Assembly: GCF_000003815.2 (NCBI RefSeq)
Contig: NC_049990.1
Coordinates: 8,742,215-8,806,214 of the forward strand
Length of the DNA stretch: 64,000 bases
Origin: Branchiostoma floridae
Taxonomy: Eukaryota > Chordata > Leptocardii > Amphioxiformes > Branchiostomatidae
Reading direction: 5' to 3'
Of the stretch, positions 22,181-33,406 are shown in pieces; within the stretch, counting starts at the first letter, position 1; each line of letters starts with the position of its first letter. A model generated the notes under the pieces. It did not search any database, had not been told where the DNA came from, and worked only from the letters and a program-made list of their open reading frames with translations. The translations under genes and the position numbers were made by a program.

Positions 22181-23224
22181 TCAGCAGCTTGAGAATAGAC
22201 CCAGAGGTTTTTCCCACCCAAGTGTATTTCTTGCACAATATACTAGTATAACATATGAAGTGCATACTGCACACTTTCCTAACTTGCGTTTCAGCTGGCG
22301 AACTTCGCGTTCCTTGTAGCTTACAACACACAGAGATTTTAACTTCGAGCAGTTCTCACTGTTAACCCATCCCCCACTACCAATTCCAATAGTGACAAGA
22401 GTAGCTTTGTAAGTGCTGTGCATGTCAATTTCATTCAACAAGTCTTCATATTTTGCCATTTTCCTGTCCTCGGCACTGCGGGCGTTTTGTTCGAAGGGTA
22501 CAGTGAGTTCAACAAGAATCAGCGTTTGTTTGACCGGGTCTTGTATGGTTATGTCTGGGACAAGCGACGTGGGTAGAATGTCCGGTGGAATGGTGGAATG
22601 TGTGCCTCCTGCCACTGAATCTGCGCTCAAGTCGCTCCTGATGATGACCTGTTGTCCCGACTTGGAATGCCACTGTTGGAGGGTAGTCACTAGCTCCTTG
22701 AGTACGCTGTTGTGACGCCAGGTGTACCGACTGTCCTTTAAGGCAACCGGGCAAGAGTTCAGAACATGCCTCAGTGTTTGGTGACCTTGGCATAGAGGGC
22801 AGTTAGACGACAGCACTTTTCCCCATCGGACCAAGTTGTCGCGTGTAGGCAGCCAATTGACCATGCCGCTCAGGGCAAACTCAAAGACGCCTCGAGGGCT
22901 GTTGCACAGTGAGCTTCTCCATCCTGTGTCAGACTGCTCGACTTCAACTAGTTCCACCCAGTTACCCTGTACTGTAAGCGTTCTGCAGTGTTCCTCTATC
23001 TTCTGTTCTTCTGACTGTCGAATTTTTTTGCACAATATACATGTAATATAGTTTGCCATGGCATAAACGTAAAGATACCTTTGTATCACGACTTCATGTT
23101 GCCATGGAAATGGGAAATTAAGGCATTTTGGAGACAGTTTTCCAGATTTGGCCAAGTCAACAACATGGAAATTACCCCAGAATAAGGACACTATTTTAGA
23201 AGAATGCTTAGAGTCAACAGACAA
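22181..23224 (-). mobile_element. 3' fragment of an R2/NeSL-type non-LTR retrotransposon ORF
   Basis: An open frame of about 347 codons without a proper ATG (it opens on TTG). It contains a CCHC finger (CPLCQGHQTLRHVLNSC), then YTWRHNSVLKEL and a restriction-like endonuclease block (SLVPDITIQD, then LVELTVPFEQ and KYEDLL), in the order seen at the C-terminus of R2-like elements. The reverse transcriptase core is absent, so the copy is 5'-truncated. The frame is intact, suggesting a recent insertion or domestication. Confidence 0.7.
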
Positions 23225-23775
23225 GCAAATATGGAGTACTTAGCCCAACTATTCAGCTTCACCGGAATAGCTGTGGACTTTCCATAAACTTGACATTAGG
23301 ATTTGGGGCTACATGTAATCAATACATTGTTTCAATTTTATAAAAACATGATATTTCGCCTTGAAACAGTTGTTTTTCTTGATGCCTTGTCAGAAGTATG
23401 GCCAAGGTTTGTCTCAGCAAAGACAGTTGCTAACAGCTGCAATTTATTGCTCAGTTTCACTTCTTGCTTATGCCCTTTAAAATATGCCCCCTTGCCCATA
23501 AAATTTTTCGCTTTGCAGATGGTACTCCTGCAATGCCGGCCGAGTTTCAACATTAATGAAATTTAAAAGTATTCTGGGTGACAAACATCGGTAGGAAATT
23601 GTTGTGTATATCCGGAACGCCAAGCTGAAACTTTGCATTCAATATAACTTCAACTTAAACTCAGAATTAAGATAAAAAACTATTCTGGGGATGTTTCAAT
23701 GCCATGGGTCCAATTAGGAGAGCATTTGACCTGAAAGTGAAAGGATCGTAGGTTGAAATCTCTGACAGGCCTCGT
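23225..23775. other. Intergenic, no gene seen
   Basis: No supported coding sequence. Around 23705-23765 a tRNA-like head (GGAGAGCAT and GTAGGTTGAAATCT) hints at a SINE remnant. Confidence 0.4.
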
Positions 23776-24017
23776 AATACCCCCTCACATTAGGCGCGAT
23801 TCGATCGGACGACGATTCTGTGGCAATCGCCCGAGCCTCGCTTATGATAATAACTTTATTGCACAACAAATGTACAAGATACAAAGTATAGCTTACTAAA
23901 TATGTGACAGGGACGGTTTTCAGGTGAAAAATGCGCGCAACCCTCTGTCGATCTTAAATATGGCCGATCTTCCATCCATACGCCCGAAGATCGTGGATAA
24001 TGTGAGGGGGGTATAAA
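23776..24017. mobile_element. MITE with TACCCCCCTCACATTA-type TIRs, copy 1
   Basis: The left end TAATACCCCCTCACATTA is matched by the inverted right end TAATGTGAGGGGGGTATA. It is about 240 bases with no reading frame, adjacent to a second family member. Confidence 0.65.
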
Positions 24018-24125
24018 TGAACCCACTGCACTCATTGAAATGCTAGAGGCTCATCCCGGATGGATGAGTGGATCAAATAAACATTTTGATCGAAATTTGG
24101 GTAGTGAATTTCCCGAGCAGCCTTC

Positions 24126-24958
24126 GTAATACCCGCCTCACATTAATTATATACGATCTTCGGACGTACTTCGCGATCGCAGGAAGGTCGGCTGATTTTA
24201 AGATCTTAAGATGGTCTTGCGTATTTTTCGCCCAAAACTTGTTCCCCTCACATATAAGCGAGCCTCGTGCGATCGACGGTGAATAAATCTATGATAATGA
24301 ACCTCCCATGACCGGTCGACCTCTTGCACGCGGACAAGGGAATACAAAACGTTCCTCAAAAAAGGCAAGAGATCAATAAATGTTGCTTATTTTGTTGTCG
24401 GAATCTTTTTAACCAATGAATGGAATGCGCGGGCATAATAGAAATGACACAAGAAAGGAAAGTGTGTCACAAAGCCAGCCTACATACTGCCACAGGGGCC
24501 ACAATGTTAGAATTACCCTCACATTCCCAGAAATTCAATATTTGTAAACAATCGGAAGTCGGGTGAACGTCGCCCGAACGTCGCCCGACTAACGGGGGTT
24601 CGCCATCCGATTTGCGTTCGATGATTAATAACTATGTCTGTGCTCGCCTATCGGTCTTCAATCGTTGGATTGACGCAAGTCTATTGACCGATGCCCTTGC
24701 GAGGTACGCATGATTTGCACGCACGATCTGCGACTCAGTAACGAGCTCTGCGATCTCGGAGATCTCTTGCGACTTGTCGCTTATGTTAAGAACATGTTTC
24801 GCTGCACCGCGACCGTCGTAAGACTCCTGAAAATTGCCGGCGATCCCTAAAAATCGCAAGATGATCGTGAGAACACCGGACGTCTTACTCACGAAAATGT
24901 CTTTTAGAGCTCGTAAACTAGTCTTCGGATCGAATCGCGCCTAATGTGAGGCGGGTAT
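24126..24958. mobile_element. MITE with CCCGCCTCACATTA TIRs, copy 2
   Basis: The left end GTAATACCCGCCTCACATTA is matched by the inverted right end TAATGTGAGGCGGGTATA. It is about 830 bases, without transposase. The left end of copy 1 (AGGCGCGATTCGATC) also pairs with the right end here, so the two may have been one larger element. Confidence 0.65.
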
Positions 24959-25224
24959 AAGCCCAACTCTTGTCAGTTTTAATTTTGTTTTAATCAACTT
25001 GTTTGAATCATGATTTTTTTTTTACTTAGTAAGAAGAGCTTTCCTCCTATAAGCTATATCCAATGCACATCCATCACTAGTAATCCAAACATAGAATTAT
25101 AGTACTACTAAAAAATTATGAATTAGCTCTGTGTCATTGAGATGGTCATGGTGCTGAAAGTTTCAGCAAGCAAAATTTAGAGCATCCCAATATCATGATA
25201 TATCAGCATTTGTCAATGATCAAA

Positions 25225-26270
25225 CCTAAGGGGGTATATACAGGGGGTCAAAATATATTAAACGATCCAATTGTAAGATTTTTTCTTCCAAATAGACCAT
25301 GTACATTTTCTGTGGGTGCACTTTACCACAGCATCTTATTGAACATAGAAAAAAATTGGCATGAAATACTAGTGGCCTATTTGCGCTTGTTGTGAGTTGG
25401 GGAGAGTCCATTTGTGCAGTGGAGTTGGCTTTGGAATAGTCCATTTTTGTATGGAGAATGTTCAGGGGGTTGAGATATCCATGATTTTATCTTCTGAACT
25501 CAAATATTCTACCAAGGGATGTCAAAGAACCAGCTTCAGAGAATTAAATGTTTTGGACATATTGTAAGTTTTGGAATAGTCCATTTTCGTTATAGCAGTA
25601 CCAGTAAGTTTGGGATAGTCAATCTTTGCATGGAGAATGTTTTTGGGGCCCAGAAATCTATGAAGACCTCAGATATTCTGCTAAGAGATCTAAATGTTAA
25701 AATATACCATCTTTGGGAATTAAGTATTTCGGACATGTTGCAAGTTTGGAATAGTCATTTTTCGTAACAAGTCTGGTTTTGGAATCGTCCATCTTTGCAG
25801 CAAGTACTTTTGGGGGGTTCAGATGTTTATGGTGATATGTTCTGACCTCAAATATTTTGCCATAAGATGTTAAATATTCTTCAATGGGATGTCAAAGTAC
25901 GGTAACTGTCGAAAAATAGTATAATTTTGAACGCGTTACAAGTTTAGAATAGTCAATTTTCGTAATGGGGGGTGATTTTGGATTTGCCTATCTTTTCAGG
26001 AAGGATTTTTTAGGGGTTCAGTGATATTCATGGTGATTTGTTTTGACCTCAAATATTTTGCCATGGGATGTTACATCATCCACTTTAGTACTTGTGCAAG
26101 CATGGTTTTGTATCAGTTTAGTACATTGCCATAGTAAAAACTACAGAGGGTATGTACAGGGGGGTTATGATTTAAAAATTGAACAAATTTTATCATGTTC
26201 ACATTCAGATGGTCTGTCTCCATATTTTAGAGGCGTATTTCACACAAAAAAATGCATTTTTGCAAAATAG
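25225..26270. repeat. Degenerate tandem repeat, 170-200-base unit
   Basis: Units start with TTTGGAATAGTCCATTTTTG-like sequence at about 25433, 25607, 25773 and 25972. Each continues with GGGGGTTCAGATAT and CTCAAATATTTTGCCA. The flanks at 25225-25330 and 26146-26260 (TACAGGGGGGTTA, GATGGTCTGTCTCCATATTTTAGA-like) are inverted copies of 20665-20755. Nothing coding. Confidence 0.6.
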
Positions 26271-26339
26271 TACCTCCCCTGATTGAACATGCACAGAAGG
26301 GACGAGTCTCAAGCCCAGGCAGAGGCTTAATAACAGTCG

Positions 26340-26760
26340 AGTAAGTGCTGGGTAAGCTAATGTATATCTACATAAAGAAAATGCAAACAGGTAATGTTTG
26401 ACATAGGAAGCGAGTACGTAAGTAAACGTCCTTTTAAACAAGAAGAATCCGTAGCTGGGTTGAAGATCAATCTATATCTATTAATTTTGCTTTGAAGTGA
26501 CGGCACCAATTATTCACGTGAATATCATGCATGTGAACATCATGCACGCGTGCAGGGCGCGAGTGAGTGCTGGACAATCTAATCTATATCTATGTAAAGC
26601 GAAGACAAACCGCTAAGACAATATTTGACACAGGTACGTAAACAGGAGGAATCCGTAGTTGATAGAATCAAAGATATCTATTTACTTTGCTTTGAAGTGA
26701 CGGTAGAGTTATCTTACACGTGATCGTCACGTGTACAGTCCGCGACCTGGAGAAATTATG
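26340..26760 (-). repeat. Two extra copies of the LDLa promoter region
   Basis: 26340-26560 and 26565-26760 each resemble 20100-20340. Shared landmarks are AATCCGTAGCTGGGTTG-like, TTTGCTTTGAAGTGACG and the CATGTGAATATCATGCA-like repeat. No signal-peptide exon follows either copy. Confidence 0.6.
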
Positions 26761-28078
26761 TCGGTTAATGCTAGTTGTCTTCGCCTTGCAACGTGTCATG
26801 TTATTTTGTAGTGCCCCTTTATGGCCTACCTACAAGCTTTTGGTACAAACGTTTCCCGCCACACCTCGACACCTCACTTCGGGTCGTCTTACGTGGTAAC
26901 TGGTAACATCTAATATCATAGTACCGGTACGTTTACGACGATTTCTCTAGCCATACTGATTTGACAAATTGTCAACGCATCATTTTCTCCAGTTACATGT
27001 TGCTGTTATAGGTTACCCTTGCCACTTCTTCTGTGTAACTTTTCTGCCACTCTTGTCCTGCTAAAAGCGTAATATTGTAATTGTAACACGCCGCGAAATT
27101 ACACGGCGAACGGGCGCGTGGTTGGGAGAGGGTACAAAATACCGGTAGGAAGAAACACGGCACAATTAACTGCCGCTATGTACATTTATACATCCTCTGA
27201 TGTTCCTTCCTTTTTTGTCAGTAAATGCATAAAATATAAACCTGCATGAGCATACAAAATGTCATGAGAAAACGGACGTATACTGTCAAGAATTTTCATT
27301 TAACTTCTGTCCGTCACAACCGCTATGACGTAACACTTCACTGCTAGCGTAGATATAAAAATGGCGGGAAAATGGCTGCGTACGTTCAATTTTGCCCATT
27401 CATTTTGCTATTATGCAACGGTTCTTCACACTTTTACATGAGTTGTAGGTCACCAACAGAAATTCAAGATTGTTGTTGAATCATGTTCGTCTTGTGCCGT
27501 GAGCATGTGTAATTATGATCTATATAAATTTGGCAATGAATGTGACAGTGTGTTCGTCCCACGACGAGCTGCCTACCCCGAAATTTAAAAAAAAGTATAC
27601 TGAAAACTTTTGGCCTTGTTGTCTTCGAATGCATTGTTATCGATGCTTTGTAAATGGTGTATTGGACACCTAGATGTCTGAAGTGTGCACAGCTCAGAAA
27701 TAACTATTGTTGCATGTGTAGATCTCTTTAAGTTCCAGTATTTTTAATCTACCGGTATAAGTCTTACTACCGGTATTATGCCAATGCATGTTAACCATTG
27801 CCTAAAAAAAGATACCGTCTGGGCACTCTACTCTCCAAGCAGACCCTCAGTGTCGGTGACGATCAGGTAGCATCTGCGTACCAAAACAACCTCCACTGGT
27901 CAAGCAATCTCCATTTGCCACGTACGGTATATATAGATTTAGCATTGGGCATACATTTGCCTAAGAAGTAAGAAGTACATACACATGTAGAGATAAGTCC
28001 TCTAATGGCAATTATCTAGAATATCTGTCTCTTATCTAATGTACGTCGAATGAAGATAAGAAAGCATTAAAGAATAGC
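26761..28078. other. Intergenic, no gene seen
   Basis: No supported reading frame. The left part (26860-26905) holds a SINE tail remnant. The rest is unique-looking AT-rich DNA downstream of the LRR-Ig receptor. Confidence 0.4.
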
Positions 28079-28084
28079 TTTATT
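28079..28084 (-). terminator. Poly(A) signal of the LRR-Ig receptor
   Basis: AATAAA on the minus strand about 720 bases beyond the stop codon at 28806. It is the clearest signal seen, but the intervening gap (28596-28695) limits confidence. Confidence 0.4.
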
Positions 28085-28595
28085 CATACAGACATAAAAG
28101 TTGCCACAATTAGGAAAATTCACGTTGTTTTTGTAATATTTTCAAACATGAATCTCAGCGGTCTTTCTGCATACACACTGCATGGTAGTGACGAACGTTA
28201 ATATGCGTGTTCCTTTTTACACAAAGATCAACCGTACGTACATTTAACACACGTAAAAAACAAAGCTTAACTTTACATACTAAGCTATCAGTATATCCTT
28301 GCACTTCTATAAAGTGGATGTCTGACAGAACTGCATCAAATATTGTGCTAGACAATAGCAAAAACTGTTAGCATTTTGCTTTGCGGTCACTCCTACGTGC
28401 AATGGACAATGATTAACATCCATCAAAAAGATATTTGCGTAGATTGACAGTTTTAAAATATTCCCAATTGACAACTTCGAACCGTTTATCATCACTCTAG
28501 AGTTGTAATATTCATCATGCGACGTTACATAAGGTAGTATATTAGTCTGCCACTCAGAATGTTCAAAACAGGTTCTGACGCAGGTCCCACATTTC

Positions 28596-28695
28596 NNNNN
28601 NNNNNNNNNNNNNNNNNNNNNNNNNNNNNNNNNNNNNNNNNNNNNNNNNNNNNNNNNNNNNNNNNNNNNNNNNNNNNNNNNNNNNNNNNNNNNNN
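28596..28695. other. Assembly gap (100 N)
   Basis: Run of N in the presumed 3' untranslated region of the LRR-Ig receptor. Confidence 0.99.
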
Positions 28696-28805
28696 CACGC
28701 ATTTGGTCCTATTAGCCCAGATAACTGGTCATACAGTTGTTACTAGTATATGTCTCCGTTACCACATTGGCAAGTCGTGATCTGACAGGGAACTACTACT
28801 CCTTC

Positions 28806-31800
28806 TCATTTTTCTGTCTTTGGAAATGTCACGTACACATGGTCAGAAATATCGTATGTTAAGGACGCGACAGTGTCTCTATCTGACACGTCTGCGTTTT
28901 CGTGTTCTGCTTTTTTTGGCTGTTGTTGTTGTTCAGCATTTTCTGTCTCTGGCAATGTCACGTACACATGATCAGAATTGTCGTCTGTTAAAGACGAGAC
29001 AGTGTCTCCATCTGACACGTCTCCTGCTTTTCTTGGCTGTTGTACAGCATTTTCTGACTCAGGCAATGTCACGTAAACGTGGTTGGACACTTCGTCTGCG
29101 ATGGACGAAACAGTAAAAGACGCGGTCACAAACGTCGCGCGATCGTTGTACGATCGCAAACTGTAAGGGCATTCTTGGAACTGCACTTGGGACGACGACC
29201 TTCGACGGAGGTGACCGCACCCTAAGCCTGACACGCGTTCGTTTTCATGTCCTGTTATTTGCTGTTCTCCGGCATTATCTGTCCCAGGAAACGCTACATA
29301 TGTGTGATCAGAGTTGTCCTCTGCACTTGACGAAGCAGTGTCTGATTCTGGCGTTTTCGCCTTCTTCTTTCCATCGTCTCCTCTCAGTTCTGAGTCGCTG
29401 TCGTCATCACTTCCTTTGTTGGTAGCTTTTGACTGTTTTTCAGCATTTTCCTCCCCGGGAAACGTTACGTAGTCGTTGTCTGACACACTATCTGCACATG
29501 CAGACGTAGACGCGGTGTCTCTGTCTTCGCGTTTGCACTGTTCGTCGACTCCACGCTCTCCTTCCCCTAGAGAATGGTTAGGGAGCGTCATGTAGTCTTG
29601 GTCTGAGTCGCTGCCGTCATCACTTCGTTTGTTGGTGGCTTCTGAATCCGTTTTGGCTAAATCCGTGACAGGTCTCTCGTTGTCATAATGCCCGCCGTCA
29701 GAGTCCTCGCCATCCGGACAAGTACGGTCGGTCTTCTTCTCATTGTCATAGTAATCTGTTGCTTGTGCTTCAGCATGGACTTCTGCAATGATAGTTAATA
29801 CTTTACTCTTGGCTTTGCGCCTGTTCAGTGATGGTCTTGTCGTAGCCAGACTCTCTTTATTGCAAGGATGCCGCCGGGCATTTATGTCCTTGGCACCGAA
29901 AGACGTCTTCTCTGTCCTCTCATTGGCCGAATACGTTTTGGCCAAATCTGTGACAGCTCTCGAGCTCTCGTTGTCATAATGGCCGCCACCAGATGCCTCG
30001 CAATCCGAACAAGCAGTGTCGGTCTTCTTGTCATTGTCATAGTAATCTGTTGCTTGTGCTTCAGCGTGGACTTCTGAATGGATGGTTAATACTTTACTCT
30101 TGGCTTTGCGCCTGTTCAATGATGCTCTGGTCTTAGCTAGACTCCTCTGATTGCTTCGGTTTTCTTCCGTTCCTTCACTATTCGGAAACTGGTCGTCGTT
30201 TTCATACTGAACACCGTTTGCTCCATTTGTGTCCGGAAACTGGTCGTTGTTTTCATACTGAACACCGTTTGCTCCATTTGTGTCCGGAAACTGATCGTTG
30301 TTTTCATACTGAACACCGTTTGCTCCATTTGTGTCCGGAAACTGGTCGTTGTTTTCATACTGAACACCGTTTGCTCCATTTGTGTCCGGAAACTGATCGT
30401 TGTTTTCATACTGAACACCGTTTGCTCCATTTGTGTCCGGAAACTGGTCGTCGTTTTCATAGTGGACTCCATTTGCTCCATTTGTGTCCGGAAACTGGTC
30501 GTTGTTTTCATACCAAACTCCATTTGTGCCGTCTGTGTCCGGAAACTGGTCGTCGTCTTCGTAGGTGACTCGTCTGGCTGAGTCCGTCTCAGAGAACTGG
30601 CCATCATTCTCATGGTTTCTGTCAGCAGCATTTCGCTGTGTGTTGGCAAATGTTTGTTGCTGACTTTGTTGCCCTTTGCACTTGCTCACACAAACAGCTA
30701 TCACCACAATGATGACGGAACAACCCACGAAGGATGCCAGTCCAACAAGGGTGAGATGTAACGCTGATAGTCCAATACCAGCAATAGGTGTTGTCGTGGC
30801 ACCCTTAACTGTCGTTTGGGGTTGAGGCGCATCCGTGTACGTTCTTGTGCTTGTCCCGTTGGTTACATCCTGCGGGTGTTCGCTAGGAGATCCGGCGACT
30901 GTGAGCACAGCGAATGCATTTGCGTCGTCGGCATGGTCGGACGTCACCAGGCAAGTGTACGTGCCTTCCATCGCTCTGCCGAGTGCTGGGATGTGCAACG
31001 CTGAGTAGCACATTCTCCTGGTTTCACGTCTTGTGACAGCTGATCCCTTACAAGACGTTTCACTCACATCCGTGAAGGTTCTGGAGTGCTCGCGGCTTGA
31101 CGGGAAACTGTCTCCATTCGGAGCGATCCACGAAAACGTCACGTCGAGACCTTCAGGACAGTCTGTCTGACAGGTGAAAGAAACATTGCCGGCACCGTAG
31201 TGTGAGGATACGGTCACTTTGGAGTCGCACTTCAGATCGCCGACACGGAGCCATCGGATTCTTTTAATCAGTCCAGTGGCGGGGTCTACGCATCCGATGC
31301 TCCACTGCAAGTGCCTGTTCACAAACATCCAGCTCTTCATTTCTCGCAGCTTGCAGTCGCACGGGATTCCGTTTCGACCCAGAACCAGACGTGAGACGTG
31401 TTTCAGCTCTTCTACTCCGATGATTGACGTTAGAGGATTCCATGTCATGGTGAGCTCGAGGGGCTGACTTGTCTGATCTGTTCCGCGCGGGATGCTGGAA
31501 AGGCAGTTTCTACTCAGGGACAGTTTACGTAGTCCAACGAGTCCAGCAAATGCTGCGTCATCAATGTATTGTAACCGGTTGTCATTCAAGTTCAGTTCTT
31601 CGAGCTTGGTTAGTCCCTTGAAAGTCTCGGCCTCTAAGCGTTTGATCTTGTTCCCGTACAGGAAGAGCCCTGAAAGACTCGTCAATGTTTGAAACGACCC
31701 TGGTTCGATCGTCATAACCTGGCTCCCCTGTACGGTTAGCATCCCTAGAGATATGACTCGAGGAAAGTCCCCCTTCATGATATTTGGAATATTCTGATCC

Positions 31801-32024
31801 CGTATCATGAGTTTTACCAGACCGAGTGGAAGCAGTTTCGGAATGGAGTTGAAAGAACAGGATGAATAGCAAGTGAGGTCGGTAGTGTTGTCCGAAATGC
31901 CCTCGTCCATGTACGTCCTACAACAACAACTCAGGTTTTGGTAGGAGGCCGTGCAACCTGGTATCATTCTGTTCCACGTCAAAAATATCACCAAACTACT
32001 AGTAAGCAAACCTACGTGCGCCAT
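28806..32024 (-). CDS. LRR-Ig transmembrane receptor with a long repetitive tyrosine-rich tail
   Basis: An intronless frame of 1072 residues. Signal peptide 1-25, Cys-rich cap about 32-56, about five leucine-rich repeats to residue 205, LRR C-cap with CDCKLREMKSW and paired Cys to about 266, then one Ig-like domain with extra cysteines (about 270-376, ending EGTYTCLVTS). A Ser/Thr stalk precedes one membrane helix (about 418-446, core CSVIIVVIAVCV). The cytoplasmic tail of about 625 residues has eight 17-residue repeats (YENNDQFPDTNGANGVQ type, 488-623). A duplicated block of about 75 residues (SLNRRKAKSKVLTI) begins near 628 and 724. Six Y-[VM]-[TA]-[LF]-P motifs lie at Tyr 811, 852, 909, 984, 1021 and 1064. 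LRR-Ig receptors are greatly expanded in amphioxus and presumed to act in immunity or adhesion. Ligand and signalling are inferred only. A decayed tail copy lies at 8905-9410. Confidence 0.88.
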   Translation of the reverse strand: MAHVGLLTSSLVIFLTWNRMIPGCTASYQNLSCCCRTYMDEGISDNTTDLTCYSSCSFNSIPKLLPLGLVKLMIRDQNIPNIMKGDFPRVISLGMLTVQGSQVMTIEPGSFQTLTSLSGLFLYGNKIKRLEAETFKGLTKLEELNLNDNRLQYIDDAAFAGLVGLRKLSLSRNCLSSIPRGTDQTSQPLELTMTWNPLTSIIGVEELKHVSRLVLGRNGIPCDCKLREMKSWMFVNRHLQWSIGCVDPATGLIKRIRWLRVGDLKCDSKVTVSSHYGAGNVSFTCQTDCPEGLDVTFSWIAPNGDSFPSSREHSRTFTDVSETSCKGSAVTRRETRRMCYSALHIPALGRAMEGTYTCLVTSDHADDANAFAVLTVAGSPSEHPQDVTNGTSTRTYTDAPQPQTTVKGATTTPIAGIGLSALHLTLVGLASFVGCSVIIVVIAVCVSKCKGQQSQQQTFANTQRNAADRNHENDGQFSETDSARRVTYEDDDQFPDTDGTNGVWYENNDQFPDTNGANGVHYENDDQFPDTNGANGVQYENNDQFPDTNGANGVQYENNDQFPDTNGANGVQYENNDQFPDTNGANGVQYENNDQFPDTNGANGVQYENDDQFPNSEGTEENRSNQRSLAKTRASLNRRKAKSKVLTIHSEVHAEAQATDYYDNDKKTDTACSDCEASGGGHYDNESSRAVTDLAKTYSANERTEKTSFGAKDINARRHPCNKESLATTRPSLNRRKAKSKVLTIIAEVHAEAQATDYYDNEKKTDRTCPDGEDSDGGHYDNERPVTDLAKTDSEATNKRSDDGSDSDQDYMTLPNHSLGEGERGVDEQCKREDRDTASTSACADSVSDNDYVTFPGEENAEKQSKATNKGSDDDSDSELRGDDGKKKAKTPESDTASSSAEDNSDHTYVAFPGTDNAGEQQITGHENERVSGLGCGHLRRRSSSQVQFQECPYSLRSYNDRATFVTASFTVSSIADEVSNHVYVTLPESENAVQQPRKAGDVSDGDTVSSLTDDNSDHVYVTLPETENAEQQQQPKKAEHENADVSDRDTVASLTYDISDHVYVTFPKTEK
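30156..30563 (-). repeat. 51-base coding minisatellite, eight units
   Basis: Eight in-frame 51-base units encode 17 residues each. Seven have Tyr-Glu-Asn at the start. The central units are nearly identical at DNA level, differing mainly by silent G/A changes, so copy number is probably variable. Confidence 0.9.
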
Positions 32025-33400
32025 GTTAGACTCGCGTTTCTTGGTAAAGTTAACCGAGTAAAGTCTTCTGCTACATCTCCGACACCCACCTGACGAGTAA
32101 ACGAGAGTTCTTGCCTTTTCCTACGACCGTAAGCTGAGAAAAGTCACGATCGCGTCAACACAAACCTTCCCGTCGTCCGAGTTGAGTAGACAGGGTTTGG
32201 CGCCCGGGAACGCTAACCTCCTCGTAGTCGCTTTTAGCTTCCTCTGTGTTTTGTTTGCCACCACTTTGTTCACAGCCAGAAACCTTCTTAAATGAAAATA
32301 CCACCTCGCACATAATCTGAGTGCATAAATGTATATTCATAACCGAGGCGTAGGACCAATTACTAAAGCCCTTGCTGCTGAATTGGATATTCACAATACG
32401 CGCATTAGTGACATTTTATACCCTTGTAGAAACGTCCTTGCTTGTAGCCTGACAGATGTTATCAGAGGGTACATTAGGTAAACAATACGAACAAGAATCG
32501 AAGATTTGGTACGAGCAGTATTTAGAGTTTTGTGAATTTCTTTATGTCATAGACTTAGCCCTATGATACGCTATACAAGTTTATCCTCAGAACTCCCAAC
32601 CAAACAGGTGTCCAAGGAGGCCATTGACCTCGCTGCGCAGACCAGCTGCCTATGGACCGCACTACTTTCAACAAGGGGGTCTCGGTTTTTTTATTTCTGC
32701 AGCGCCTGGAAAAAACACTGTACTACCTGGAGGATAGTCATGTTTCTCTAGAAAATGTGGCTTAATCTTTGTGCAATTTCCAGTTCTTTCTATTGATTTT
32801 ATTTACTTTACATGCATGTAATATATATATAATGTGCCTGCAGTGTGCACTGTGTGATTTCAAGTAAACTATACTACTCAATAATCATAACGCCATGGTA
32901 TTCAGTGTGTTGAGTTCAGATCACAACTTACATGTCTTTAACCGGGTTTAAATGTTAAAAATCTCTGTATCATCTAAACACATAACATCACATAAAGGAT
33001 ACAAGTTAAGTCTATAACTCTGATATCTTAAATAGGGTTGCTCTGGACATATACTAAACATGTCCATTGAATAACACATGAGGCTGATAATTGGACGGCA
33101 GTGCGCAGATATTTGCTATATTGATTTTTTTTAGCCCAAACGTATATTACTCTGGGATAAGCAACTACGAGCGTCCTTCAAAACGTAATGCGATGCAACA
33201 GGCTCATTTTTTTTCATCGAATGAGATGAAAATTGGCAGGATATATATTTTGAGACTGAGAGATCTTAAGGTAAGATACAAAAACCATAAATTCTCCTGC
33301 AGAAGCAAACCAAGGGTTTAAAAATGACAACTATCTGAAACTGCAACAGTATGATCATAGCCAAAAAAATGACAGACATCAGAAACAAGTTTATGTACAC
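32025..33400. other. Intergenic between the receptor promoter and the POLR2A 3' end
   Basis: No coding sequence recognised. A short minus-strand frame at 32155-32394 has no recognisable domain. 32025-32160 is the presumed receptor leader and promoter. The rest is AT-rich. Confidence 0.4.
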
Positions 33401-33406
33401 TTTATT
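33401..33406 (-). terminator. Poly(A) signal of POLR2A
   Basis: AATAAA on the minus strand, giving a 3' untranslated region of about 1.35 kb after the stop at 34763. The interval 33407-34762 holds no other supported feature apart from a short direct repeat (TTTCACAATGATCTTCAG, twice) near 33940-33980. Confidence 0.6.

Noticed and set aside
30156..30563. CRISPR-like regular repeats
   Set aside because: The units are contiguous without unique spacers, are coding, and the genome is eukaryotic.
30218..30568. Plus-strand and second minus-strand repetitive frames over the YEN array
   Set aside because: A 51-base unit is a multiple of three, so all six frames stay open. Only the frame continuous with the LRR-Ig ectodomain is credible.
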